Part shown: positions 24,403 through 31,992 of the stretch, piece after piece
Numbering within the stretch: position 1 is the first letter of the stretch
Layout of the letters: each line of letters begins with the position of its first letter
DNA from: Clostridium sp. 27_14
GTDB taxonomy: Bacteria > Bacillota > Clostridia > TANB77 > CAG-508
Reading direction: 5' to 3'
NCBI GenBank assembly: GCA_001916035.1
Contig: MNRQ01000030.1
Coordinates: forward strand, 1 to 39,114
DNA: 39,114 bases
Made by a program: the position numbers and the translations under genes
The notes under the pieces: model-generated
The model's input: only the letters and a program-made list of their open reading frames with translations
Database searches by the model: none
Told to the model about the DNA's origin: nothing

Positions 24403-25411
24403 TAAACTCTTAACATATGAGAATTTAATGAAAGCACATAAAAAATCGCAAAAAGGCAAAAAATTAAGAAAAGAAGTAATAATGTTTTCATTAAAAGAAG
24501 AAGAATATATTAGATATTTATATCAAAAATTAAAAACAGGAACATATGTACATAGTAAATACACTTCATTTAAAGTTTATGAACCAAAAGAAAGAACAAT
24601 AGAAAAAGCACCATATATTGATAGGATTGTTCATAGATGGATTGTAAATAACTTTTTAGAACCATATTACGTACCAAGTTTTATAAAAACAACATATGCA
24701 TGTATAAAAGACAGAGGAATGCATAAAGCAACTTTAGACTTACAAGCTGGAATGAGAAAAATGAAAAAGTCATATAGAGAATATTATATATTAAAAATGG
24801 ATGTTAAAAAATTTTTTAATAATATAGACAAAAATATATTATATAAAATACTACAAAAAAGAATTAAAGATAAAAAATTATTATGGCTTATTAAACAAAT
24901 ATTAACTGTACAAAAAAAGAAAAAAGGCTTAGAAATTGGAAATTATACATCACAAACATTCGCAAACATTTACTTAAATGAATTAGATCAATATATAGTA
25001 AAAAAACTAAAAATAAAACAAGTATACAGATATATGGATGATATTATAATTCTGGTAAAAACAAAATCAGAAGCCAAAAAAGCACTAAATGACATAGAAA
25101 AATTTTTAAAAGAAAAACTAGAATTAGAATTAAATGATAAAACCAGTATATTCAAGTCAAAACAGGGAGTTAATTTTTGTGGATATAAAATAAATGAATA
25201 TAGAATAAAAGTAAGAGATAAGGGAAAAAGAAGATTTAAGAAAAAAGTAAAAAAATTATTAAATCAAATAGAAGAAAACAATATATCATCAAAAGAAGCA
25301 CGAAAATATTTAACAGGACATATTGGGTATTTTAGTATTGCAAATACATATGAATTAAAAAAAAGAAATATTTTATTACAGGAAGATTTAATTTCAAAAA
25401 AAATAATATGA
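24374..25411 (+). CDS. DGR reverse transcriptase
   Basis: A 345-aa error-prone reverse transcriptase that copies template RNA into adenine-mutagenised cDNA. Motifs: YENLMKAHKKSQKGK at the N-terminus (DGR-typical), YILKMDVKKFFNNID (motif A, D143), IGNYTSQTFANIYLNELD (motif 4; the SQ instead of the usual QG is a DGR hallmark linked to low fidelity, residues 188-205) and YRYMDDIIIL (catalytic YMDD, residues 220-223). Motif 6/7 is KTSIFKSKQGVNFCGYKI. There is no endonuclease or maturase domain, so it is not a group II intron RT. The start overlaps the SSB-like gene and the template repeat begins 35 bp after its stop. Confidence 0.96.
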   Translation: MAKWIRNQYDKLLTYENLMKAHKKSQKGKKLRKEVIMFSLKEEEYIRYLYQKLKTGTYVHSKYTSFKVYEPKERTIEKAPYIDRIVHRWIVNNFLEPYYVPSFIKTTYACIKDRGMHKATLDLQAGMRKMKKSYREYYILKMDVKKFFNNIDKNILYKILQKRIKDKKLLWLIKQILTVQKKKKGLEIGNYTSQTFANIYLNELDQYIVKKLKIKQVYRYMDDIIILVKTKSEAKKALNDIEKFLKEKLELELNDKTSIFKSKQGVNFCGYKINEYRIKVRDKGKRRFKKKVKKLLNQIEENNISSKEARKYLTGHIGYFSIANTYELKKRNILLQEDLISKKII

Positions 25412-25446
25412 AAAATTATTAGGGATAAACTGTAAGCTAATTATTT

Positions 25447-25562
25447 GTACGGGCGAGTCGGTTGTGTTGCGTGGAGGTAATTACAACAACAACAATCCCG
25501 CAGGTAACCGTTGGGACAATAATGCGAGCAATGCCAATTCTAACAACGGGTTTCGAGCCACT
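25447..25562 (+). ncRNA. DGR template repeat (TR) and template RNA core
   Basis: 116-bp template for VR mutagenesis. Read in the VR frame it encodes a line of 12 AAT/AAC codons (GGNYNNNNPAGNRWDNNASNANSNNGFRA in two overlapping parts), the usual adenine-rich design that can yield many residues but no stops. It starts 35 nt after the RT stop and belongs to the same transcript. The RNA may continue to the hairpin at 25687-25731. A small stem AAAGAT-TCAAGG-ATCTTT at 25583-25600 lies just downstream. Confidence 0.96.
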
Positions 25563-25686
25563 CTAATATTATTTTAGATGTAAAAGATTCAAGGATCTTT
25601 ACCAATAAAGTATTAGATATTAAAGAAGTTTATTCCTTCCTGAAAAGGTAAAAATGAATATAATTTTAGTATAACTCCGGTAAAAA

Positions 25687-25731
25687 ATACAAAATTAGTG
25701 GAATACTTTATTTTTTCCACTAATTTTGTAT
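25687..25731 (+). terminator. Terminator of the DGR operon
   Basis: ATACAAAATTAGTGGA (25687-25702) pairs perfectly with TCCACTAATTTTGTAT (25716-25731). The following T run is short (TTAAG), but the stem is strong and it lies between the DGR and the ylxM promoter. The remainder of 25563-25793 shows no gene. Confidence 0.7.
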
Positions 25732-25793
25732 TTAAGTATTTAAAAGAAATATTATATATAATGAAGAAAATTTATAAAAAACAGTTAAAATAC

Positions 25794-25822
25794 TTGACAA
25801 AATTAATAAAATAGTGTAAAGT
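25794..25822 (+). promoter_or_regulatory. Promoter of the ylxM-ffh operon
   Basis: TTGACA (25794-25799), 17 bp and TAAAGT (25817-25822), about 25 nt before the ylxM ribosome site. Confidence 0.6.
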
Positions 25823-25853
25823 ATATTTGCATTACAAAAAAGAAGGTAGTAAA

Positions 25854-26237
25854 ATGGAAGAAAAATTTGAAGAAAGTGTAGAAGAAAAACTAAAAAAGAA
25901 AATAGAAATAAGTATGTTATGCGAATATTATGGAAGTCTATTAACTACAAAGCAATACACATTTCTAAATGATTACTACAATAACGACTTATCTCTTTCA
26001 GAAATAGCAGACAATAACCAAATAACCAGACAAGCCGTAAGAGATATAATAAAGAAGGGAGAGAAAAAGCTTTTTGAATATGAAGAAAAGCTATCTTTTA
26101 TGAAAAGGATGTTGAAACAAAATAAGAAGATTGCAAAAATATTATCACAAATAACAAAAATACAAAAAGAATATTCAGACAAACAAATTGCAATAATCTT
26201 AGAGGATGTAAAAAAAGAATTAGATGGATTAATGTAA
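25854..26237 (+). CDS. ylxM: YlxM/p13-like SRP-associated protein (UPF0122)
   Basis: A 127-aa helix-turn-helix protein that in Firmicutes and related bacteria is encoded just upstream of ffh and modulates signal recognition particle GTPase activity. ISMLCEYYGSLLTTKQYTFLNDYYNNDLSLSEIADNNQITRQAVRDIIKKGEKKLFEYEEKL is the diagnostic sigma-70-region-4-like block. GAAGGTAG precedes the ATG at 25854; a longer TTG-started version (25827) would begin upstream of this site. First gene of the operon, 59 nt before ffh. Confidence 0.92.
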   Translation: MEEKFEESVEEKLKKKIEISMLCEYYGSLLTTKQYTFLNDYYNNDLSLSEIADNNQITRQAVRDIIKKGEKKLFEYEEKLSFMKRMLKQNKKIAKILSQITKIQKEYSDKQIAIILEDVKKELDGLM

Positions 26238-26296
26238 CATTAATCAAAATTAAGAAAAAAGAAAGTGTCCATTAAACATAAAAAGGAGTGTATCAA

Positions 26297-27649
26297 ATGG
26301 CATTTGAAGGATTATCAAATCGTTTACAAGAAATAACAAGAAAAATGAGAGGAAAAGCAAGAATAACAGAATCAGACTTAAAAGAAATGTTAAGAGAAGT
26401 AAAACTTGCTTTACTAGAGGCAGATGTAAACTATAAAATAGTAAAAGAATTTATAAATACAATACAAGAAAAAGCATTAGGGCAAGATGTACTAAAATCA
26501 TTAACACCAGGACAACAAGTAGTAAAAATAGTAAAAGACGAATTAGTAGAATTATTAGGAGGAGTAGAAAGCAAAGTAAACTTTACACCAAATCCTCCAA
26601 CAATAATAATGCTAGTAGGTCTACAAGGTTCAGGAAAAACAACAACAGCAGGAAAACTAGCAAACTTATTTAGAAAGCAAGGAAAAAAGCCATTACTTGT
26701 AGCATGTGACGTATATAGACCAGCAGCAATAAAACAATTACAAGTAGTAGGAGCACAATTAAACATACCAGTATTTAGTAATGAACAATCAAAAGACGTA
26801 GTACATATTGCAAAACAAGCAATAAATGTAGCAATATCAAAACTAAATGATGTAATAATACTAGATACAGCAGGACGACTACAAATAGATGAACAATTAA
26901 TGCAAGAATTAAAAAATGTAAAAACAACAGTAAAACCGCATGAAATACTATTAGTAGTAGACTCAATGACAGGACAAGAAGCAGTAAATGTAGCAGATAC
27001 TTTTAATAAAGAAGTAGGAATAGATGGAATAGTATTAACAAAATTAGATGGTGACACTCGTGGTGGTGCAGCACTATCAGTAAAAAAAGTAACAGGAAAA
27101 CCAATTAAATTTGCAGCAACAGGAGAAAAACTAAGTGACATAGAAGTATTTCATCCAGACAGAATGGCACAAAGAATTTTAGGAATGGGAGACATATTAT
27201 CTGTAATAGAAAAAGCAGAAGAAACATTTGATATGGAACAAGCTGAAAAACTTGAAAAGCAGATGAGAAAAAAAGAATTTGACTTAGATGACTATTTAGC
27301 ACAATTAAGACAAGTCAAGAAAATGGGATCATTCTCATCATTATTAAAACTTATTCCTGGAATGAATCAATTAAAAGACATAAAAGTAGATGACAAAGAA
27401 TTTGAAAAAATAGAAGCAATGATTTGTTCTATGACAAAACAAGAAAAAAGAAATATTAAAATTTTAAATGGAAGCCGTAGACAAAGAATTGCAAAAGGAA
27501 GTGGAACATCAGTACAAGAAGTTAATAAATTCATAAAATCTTTTGAAATGACCCAGAAAATGATGAAACAGTTAAAAAACAACAAAGGTGGTATGAAAAA
27601 ATTAATGAAAGGTATTGATGAAAACACATTAAAAAATCTAAAATTTTAA
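26297..27649 (+). CDS. ffh: Signal recognition particle protein Ffh
   Basis: The SRP54 GTPase that binds signal peptides on ribosomes and delivers them to FtsY at the membrane. A 450-aa protein with an N domain (1-90), G domain with GLQGSGKTTTAGKLA (P-loop, ~110), DVYRPAAIKQL, ILDTAGRL (G3), TKLDGDTRGGAAL (G4) and ATGEKLSDIEVF, and a methionine-rich M domain (MGSFSSLLKLIPGMNQ...GSRRQRIAKGSGTSVQEVN, the RNA-binding part). ATG 26297 follows AAAAGGAG; GTG 26288 overlaps that site. It is followed by rpsP after 32 nt. Confidence 0.96.
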   Translation: MAFEGLSNRLQEITRKMRGKARITESDLKEMLREVKLALLEADVNYKIVKEFINTIQEKALGQDVLKSLTPGQQVVKIVKDELVELLGGVESKVNFTPNPPTIIMLVGLQGSGKTTTAGKLANLFRKQGKKPLLVACDVYRPAAIKQLQVVGAQLNIPVFSNEQSKDVVHIAKQAINVAISKLNDVIILDTAGRLQIDEQLMQELKNVKTTVKPHEILLVVDSMTGQEAVNVADTFNKEVGIDGIVLTKLDGDTRGGAALSVKKVTGKPIKFAATGEKLSDIEVFHPDRMAQRILGMGDILSVIEKAEETFDMEQAEKLEKQMRKKEFDLDDYLAQLRQVKKMGSFSSLLKLIPGMNQLKDIKVDDKEFEKIEAMICSMTKQEKRNIKILNGSRRQRIAKGSGTSVQEVNKFIKSFEMTQKMMKQLKNNKGGMKKLMKGIDENTLKNLKF

Positions 27650-27681
27650 GAAAAAAGAAACAGTTTAAGGAGGTGATATTC

Positions 27682-27915
27682 ATGGTAAAAATCAGATTAC
27701 AAAGAGAAGGAAAGAAAAAAGCTCCATTTTATCATATTGTAGTAGCAGATTCAAGAAGCCCAAGAGATGGTAAAATAGTAGAAAAAATAGGAACATATGA
27801 TCCAATGACAAATCCAGCTACAGTTGTTTTAGACAAAGAAAAAGTAGAAAAATGGATAAAAAATGGTGCAAAACCAACAGACACAGTAAAAGCATTAATC
27901 GAAAAAACAAAATAG
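27682..27915 (+). CDS. rpsP: 30S ribosomal protein S16
   Basis: A 77-aa primary assembly protein of the small ribosomal subunit. MVKIRLQREGKKKAPFYHIVVADSRSPRDGKIVEKIGTYDP is unmistakable S16. The ATG at 27682 has AAGGAGGTGAT just upstream; a GTG at 27673 is part of that site. The C-terminus is short, as in other Firmicutes. It sits between ffh and khpA in the conserved order. Confidence 0.97.
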   Translation: MVKIRLQREGKKKAPFYHIVVADSRSPRDGKIVEKIGTYDPMTNPATVVLDKEKVEKWIKNGAKPTDTVKALIEKTK

Positions 27916-27940
27916 TTTTAATGCAAATAGGAGGTAGGAT

Positions 27941-28180
27941 ATGAAAGATATCTTAGAAACTATTGTAAAGCATTTAGTTGAAAATCAAGATGCAGTAAAA
28001 ATTACAGAAGTAACAAAACCAGAAAACGAAAATTTAATTGAATTTAAGGTAAATGTTGCTAAAGAAGATATGGGAAAAATAATAGGCAAACAAGGTAAAA
28101 ATGCAAGAGCTATTAGAACTGTTATGAAATCAGTAGCTGCAAAAGAAAGAAAAAAAGTAGATATTGAATTTGCTGAATAA
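27941..28180 (+). CDS. khpA: KH-domain RNA-binding protein KhpA
   Basis: A 79-aa single KH-domain protein (YlqC family). The GxxG loop is seen in MGKIIGKQGKNARAIRTVMKSVAAKE. In several Firmicutes KhpA pairs with KhpB/EloR to bind small RNAs and affect cell division. AGGAGG lies 7 nt before the ATG, and the gene is 12 nt from rimM. Confidence 0.93.
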   Translation: MKDILETIVKHLVENQDAVKITEVTKPENENLIEFKVNVAKEDMGKIIGKQGKNARAIRTVMKSVAAKERKKVDIEFAE

Positions 28181-28192
28181 GGGAGTAATGGC

Positions 28193-28702
28193 ATGCAAGA
28201 ATATTTTGAAATTGGTCAAATAGTAAACACATTTGGAATAAAAGGAATGGTAAAAGTAGTTCCATATACAGATGATATTACAAGGTTTGATAATTTGAAA
28301 AAAGTATATGTAGAAATAAAAAACAATAAAAAAAATTATGAAATAGAAGAAGTAAAATATCATAAAAACATGGTATTAATAAAATTCAAAGGAATAGACA
28401 AAGTAGAAGAGGCAGAAACTTTGCGAAATGCAAGTTTAAAAGTAGAACGCAAAGATGCAGTACCATTAGAAGAAGGAAGCTATTATATAGCAGACTTAAT
28501 AGGGATGGAAGTCTATACTGAAGATGGCATCATTTTAGGGGTTTTACAAGATATATATAATACAGGAAGTAATGATATATATGTTGTAAGAAATGAATTA
28601 GGTAAACAAATTTTATTACCAGCCATCAAAGAAGTAATAAAAAATATTTCATTAGAAGATAATAAAATAACAGTACATTTGTTAGAAGGATTAGATGTAT
28701 AA
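28193..28702 (+). CDS. rimM: 16S rRNA processing protein RimM
   Basis: A 169-aa 30S maturation factor that binds S19 and helps assemble the 16S head domain. IGQIVNTFGIKGMVKVVPYTDDITRFDNLKKVYVE is the N-terminal beta-barrel signature. EEGSYYIADLIGMEVYTEDGIILGVLQDIYNTGSNDIYVV and KQILLPAIKEVI are the PRC-barrel part. The stop overlaps the spacer to trmD (1 nt), indicating coupling. Confidence 0.95.
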   Translation: MQEYFEIGQIVNTFGIKGMVKVVPYTDDITRFDNLKKVYVEIKNNKKNYEIEEVKYHKNMVLIKFKGIDKVEEAETLRNASLKVERKDAVPLEEGSYYIADLIGMEVYTEDGIILGVLQDIYNTGSNDIYVVRNELGKQILLPAIKEVIKNISLEDNKITVHLLEGLDV

Positions 28703-28703
28703 T

Positions 28704-29408
28704 ATGAAATTTGATGTATTAACCTTATTTCCAGAAATGTTTGAAGTTATGAATCAAAGTATTTTAGGAAGAGCACAAGAAAAAAACATAATAGACATTA
28801 ATGTAATAAATATACGAGATTTCTCAGAAAACAAACATAAAAAGGTAGATGATACTCCATATGGTGGTGGAGCAGGAATGGTAATAATGCCAGATGTAGT
28901 ATATAGAGCATATAAATCAATAAAAAATGATGAAAAAAATGCTAAAGTAATATATATGTCACCACAAGGACAAACATTAAATCAAGCTAAAGTAGAAAGT
29001 TTAGCAAAAGAAAAACACTTAATAATATTATGTGGACATTATGAAGGAATAGACCAAAGAGTATTAGACAAAATTGTTGATGAAGAAATTTCAATTGGTG
29101 ATTATGTCTTAACAGGAGGAGAAATTCCAGCAATGGCTTTAATAGATAGTGTTAGCAGATATGTAGAAGGTGTTTTAACAGGAGAATCAATAAAAGAAGA
29201 ATCATTTTCAGAAGGACTACTTGAATATCCACAATATACAAGACCAGAAATTTTTGAAGGTGTAAAAGTACCAGAAGTTTTATTATCAGGCCATCATGAA
29301 AACATTAATAAATGGCGAAAAGAACAAGCAATACATATAACAAAAACAAAAAGACCAGATTTGCTTAAAAATTATTCTTTATCAAAAAAAGAAATTTTAG
29401 AAAAATAA
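28704..29408 (+). CDS. trmD: tRNA (guanine-N1-)-methyltransferase TrmD
   Basis: Methylates G37 next to the anticodon of tRNAs, preventing frameshifts. A 234-aa SPOUT enzyme: MKFDVLTLFPEMF, DDTPYGGGAGMV, LIILCGHYEGIDQRVLD (knotted AdoMet site), SIGDYVLTGGEIPAMALIDSVSRYVEG and LLSGHHENINKWRKEQA are all conserved. ATG 28704 matches the usual N-terminus; ATG 28695 would add three residues and overlap rimM. The GAAGGA ribosome site lies inside rimM. Confidence 0.96.
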   Translation: MKFDVLTLFPEMFEVMNQSILGRAQEKNIIDINVINIRDFSENKHKKVDDTPYGGGAGMVIMPDVVYRAYKSIKNDEKNAKVIYMSPQGQTLNQAKVESLAKEKHLIILCGHYEGIDQRVLDKIVDEEISIGDYVLTGGEIPAMALIDSVSRYVEGVLTGESIKEESFSEGLLEYPQYTRPEIFEGVKVPEVLLSGHHENINKWRKEQAIHITKTKRPDLLKNYSLSKKEILEK

Positions 29409-29472
29409 ATAAATGAAGTACCACATAATTAAGGTACCGCTCAAGAAAGTAAAGAAGGAGGTAAATTCTAAA

Positions 29473-30003
29473 ATGGATATTATAAAATCAATTGAACATG
29501 AACAACTTAAGAATAAAATTCCAGAACTAAAAGTAGGAAATACAGTTAAAGTACATGTAAGAATTAAAGAAGGAAATAAAGAAAGAATCCAAGTTTTTGA
29601 AGGAATTATTATTAAAGTACAAGGTGGAGGACTTAACCAAACATTCACAGTTAGAAAAACATCTTATGGTGTAGGAGTAGAAAAAACATTTTTAATTCAC
29701 TCACCATTAGTAGAAAAAGTAGAATTAGTAAGAGTTGGAAAAGCTAGACGTGCTAAATTATATTACTTAAGAGACAGAGTTGGAAAAGCTGCTAAAACTA
29801 AAGAATTAGTAGGAGCAAGAATAGAAAACAGAGAAATCACAGTAAAAGAAGATTTAGTAGAAGAACCAGTTGCAGAAGAAACAACTGCTCCAGAAGAAGC
29901 TCCAGCTGTTGAAACTAATACAGTTGAAACACAAGAAGTTGTAGATACAGTTAAAGAAACACCAGTAGAAACAGTAAAAGACGAAGCTGAAAAAGCTGAA
30001 TAA
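29473..30003 (+). CDS. rplS: 50S ribosomal protein L19 with acidic C-terminal extension
   Basis: L19 sits at the 30S-50S interface. Residues 1-115 are normal L19: PELKVGNTVKVHVRIKEGNKERIQVFEGIIIK, TFTVRKTSYGVGVEKTFLIHSPLVEKVELVRVGKARRAKLYYLR. The usual length is about 115, but here a ~55-residue tail follows, made only of E, A, P, T, V and a few K/D (VAEETTAPEEAPAVETNT...). The tail is probably disordered and strongly acidic, odd for a ribosomal protein. ATG 29473 follows AAGGAGG; earlier in-frame starts lack homology. Last gene of the operon before a strong terminator. Confidence 0.95.
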   Translation: MDIIKSIEHEQLKNKIPELKVGNTVKVHVRIKEGNKERIQVFEGIIIKVQGGGLNQTFTVRKTSYGVGVEKTFLIHSPLVEKVELVRVGKARRAKLYYLRDRVGKAAKTKELVGARIENREITVKEDLVEEPVAEETTAPEEAPAVETNTVETQEVVDTVKETPVETVKDEAEKAE

Positions 30004-30073
30004 TAATAAAATCATATTTAACATATATTGCATAAAATAAATGAAAATATGCAATACGTGACCAATGATATTG

Positions 30074-30117
30074 AAAAACACTTTAAAGTGAAGTATAGTA
30101 ACTTTAAAGTGTTTTTT
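30074..30117 (+). terminator. Terminator of the ffh-rplS operon
   Basis: AAAAACACTTTAAAGT pairs perfectly with ACTTTAAAGTGTTTTT across an 11-nt loop and ends in a T6 run. The rest of the 372-bp spacer 30004-30375 contains a promoter (30245-30273), one arm of an inverted repeat (30325-30342) and no gene. Confidence 0.92.
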
Positions 30118-30244
30118 ATATTTCAAAACACAATAAAAATTTAGAAATAGGAGATGCATATATATAAATGTTAGAAGTCTTTAAGCCAGAAATTCTAAGA
30201 AATGAAAGAGATTATAAAAAAAGTTATGAAAAAATATAATATAG

Positions 30245-30273
30245 TTGAAAACAATAAAAAAATATGATATACT
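30245..30273 (+). promoter_or_regulatory. Promoter of the repeat-rich protein gene
   Basis: TTGAAA (30245-30250), 17 bp and TATACT (30268-30273). This gives a ~95-nt leader containing a small hairpin (CGTTGT/ACAACG, 30298-30317) and the left inverted-repeat arm. Confidence 0.6.
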
Positions 30274-30375
30274 ATTAAAGGTAACATAATATAAAACGTT
30301 GTACCAATTAAACAACGAAAGGAGGGTAGTATAATAGCAATACACAATAGATATAGAAACAAAAGGAGAAAAAAT

Positions 30376-31746
30376 ATGCTGAGTCATGACATTATCTTAA
30401 TTAAATTAAAGGGAAAGAAAGCTAAAGAATATGTATTAAACTATATGGCAAGACAAATGAGGATTACTTTTAAAGAAATCCCAAAAGAAGAAATTGTTCT
30501 TCAGGAAAAAGGCAAAAAAGAAATAGCAAGACATATATTCGAACAATCACTGGAACAGGATTTTTGCAGTGAAATAGAATTTGAAGTGACAAATGAAGAA
30601 AAGTTATTAAAAGAAAAAGAAGCAAAGAAAAAAGCAATTGAAGAAGCAGAAAAAAAGGCAACTGAAAATGCAGCAAAAAAAGCAGCTGAGGAGGCAGAAA
30701 GAAAGGCAGCCGAAGAAGCAGCAAAAAAAGCAGCTGAAGAAGCAGAAAGAAAAACAGCCGAAAATGCAACAAAAAAAGAAAGAAAAACACAACAAATTAA
30801 AGGAAAGAAAAAAGACGTATTAATTGTTATCAATGCTTTAAAGCCACGGAAAATATCTACAAGATATGTAGCAGACGCATTAGGAATAAAATACAGCGAG
30901 GCCAAGAAGGAATTGGAAGAATTAGTAACAATGGGATTTGCCGAAAGAGAAAAACTTTCCAGAAAAAATCTCAAATTTTATATTTCAAAAAAAGGAGAAA
31001 GAAAAGCATCAAAATTTAAAGTAGATGTTTCAAAAATAATAAAAGGAGAAAAACAACTAGAAGAATACAAAAAGGAACTAGAGAAAGCAGAAAAAACAAA
31101 TCCAGAAGAAGCATCTGAAACCAAAACAGTGATAACAGAAAAACCAGAGCTGGAAATAGCAAAAAAAGAAGAACCGGAGACAACAGAAAAACCAGAGCCA
31201 GAAATAGCAAAAAAAGAAGAACCGGAGGCAACAGAAAAACCAGAGCCAGAAATAACAAAAAAAGAAGAACCGGAGGCAACAGAAAAACCAGAGCCAGAAA
31301 TGGCCAAAAAAGAAGAACCGGAGGCAACAGAGAAAACAGAGCTGGAAATAGCTGAAAAAGAAGAAGCAGAAAGAAGGCAGACAGAAGAAACAAAACAAAT
31401 CTTAAAGCTGTTTTATAAAACACAGAGCCACAATAAGGTTTTAAGGGAAATCTTTAAACAGGAAAGATTTGATGTGGAATATGTAAGAAACAAACTTCTT
31501 TTTGAAGAAAAAGACATCTTGCCAGAAATAATCAAAAAACTTAATAACGAAGCAATTTCATATGACAAACTTTCTGAAACAGAAGGAAAATACAATGTAG
31601 ATCCAACATGGAGAGTCTTTGCATTAAACCGTCTTGGAATAGAAAGAAGGTTTAATGTTTCACCAAGTCAGGAAGTAATACAGAAATTACTTGCAAAAGG
31701 ACTTATCTATAAGAATGCAGAAGGAATGTATGAAATTATGAAATAA
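30376..31746 (+). CDS. Repeat-rich protein with a central winged-helix-like domain
   Basis: A 456-aa protein not recognised as a whole. Residues 1-75 form a small globular region. About 76-140 is an Ala/Glu/Lys coiled coil built on AAEEAERKAAEEAAKK units (TolA-like). About 148-215 (DVLIVINALKPRKISTRYVADALGIKYSEAKKELEELVTMGFAEREK...FYISKKGE) looks like a winged helix. Five tandem 16-residue units (EKPEPEIAKKEEPEAT type) span about 255-334, and a second helical, possibly winged, domain ends the protein. There is no signal or membrane segment. Codon choice (CCG, CTG, CAG, CTT) is richer in G/C than neighbours, suggesting transfer. It might bind nucleic acid. The gene has its own promoter, flanking repeats and terminator. 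Confidence 0.75.
   Translation: MLSHDIILIKLKGKKAKEYVLNYMARQMRITFKEIPKEEIVLQEKGKKEIARHIFEQSLEQDFCSEIEFEVTNEEKLLKEKEAKKKAIEEAEKKATENAAKKAAEEAERKAAEEAAKKAAEEAERKTAENATKKERKTQQIKGKKKDVLIVINALKPRKISTRYVADALGIKYSEAKKELEELVTMGFAEREKLSRKNLKFYISKKGERKASKFKVDVSKIIKGEKQLEEYKKELEKAEKTNPEEASETKTVITEKPELEIAKKEEPETTEKPEPEIAKKEEPEATEKPEPEITKKEEPEATEKPEPEMAKKEEPEATEKTELEIAEKEEAERRQTEETKQILKLFYKTQSHNKVLREIFKQERFDVEYVRNKLLFEEKDILPEIIKKLNNEAISYDKLSETEGKYNVDPTWRVFALNRLGIERRFNVSPSQEVIQKLLAKGLIYKNAEGMYEIMK
31138..31377 (+). repeat. Five tandem 48-bp coding repeats
   Basis: Units start at 31138, 31186, 31234, 31282 and 31330. The first four are nearly identical (GAA AAA CCA GAG CCA GAA...) and the fifth is diverged. 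Each codes 16 residues, and unit number could change by recombination or slippage. Confidence 0.9.
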
Positions 31747-31767
31747 TATATTGCTATTATACTACCA

Positions 31768-31807
31768 CCACCTAAGTACATCATGTATTTAGGTGGAATT
31801 TTTTTCT
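31768..31807 (+). terminator. Terminator after the repeat-rich protein
   Basis: CCACCTAAGTACA pairs with TGTATTTAGGTGG (one mismatch) and is followed by AATTTTTTT. It begins right after the right inverted-repeat arm. Confidence 0.85.
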
Positions 31808-31867
31808 AATATAAATTAGGTTATTAGAAAAAATAAAAAATAAAATTTACTAGAAATACATATAATA

Positions 31868-31980
31868 ATTACGAAAAAGTTCCATAAACGGAAAAAATTC
31901 GTAATAAAATGATTGATTAATTTTCTAAATAATGCTATAATAATTACGAAAAAGTTCCGCAAACGGAAAAAATTCGTAAT
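31868..31980. repeat. Two 38-bp palindromic direct repeats upstream of the DUF4143 ATPase
   Basis: Copies at 31868-31905 and 31943-31980 are identical at 36 of 38 positions. Each has ATTACGAA/TTCGTAAT outer arms and an inner TTCC...GGAA pair around a short loop (AT/GC-AAAC). They start 75 bp apart. The second ends just before the AGAGGTGAG ribosome site of the ATPase, so they are placed as operators or 5'-UTR structures of that gene. The remaining spacer 31808-31867 shows nothing else. Confidence 0.85.
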
Positions 31981-31992
31981 AGAGGTGAGAAT

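Larger units (their letters stand above)
30325..31766. repeat. 18-bp perfect inverted repeats flanking one gene
   Basis: GGTAGTATAATAGCAATA at 30325-30342 returns as its exact reverse complement at 31749-31766, 2 nt after the stop of the enclosed gene. Both copies would be in the same mRNA (5' leader and 3' end). No target-site duplication is evident outside them. They could be terminal repeats of a small mobile or recombined cassette, or long-range RNA pairing arms. Confidence 0.75.

Noticed and set aside
24374..25411. Reverse transcriptase as part of a group II intron or retron
   Set aside because: No maturase or endonuclease domain and no intron RNA domain V; instead a matched TR/VR pair, an Avd-like gene and the SQ motif identify a DGR.
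22067..25853. DGR carried on a prophage
   Set aside because: No capsid, tail, portal, integrase or lysis genes are seen; flanking genes are chromosomal core functions.
30321..30345. A second small gene behind the AAAGGAGGG site in the 30325 leader
   Set aside because: No start codon follows at suitable spacing and no open frame exists before the next ribosome site.
31138..31377. CRISPR array
   Set aside because: Units are contiguous, without spacers, and in frame inside a coding region.
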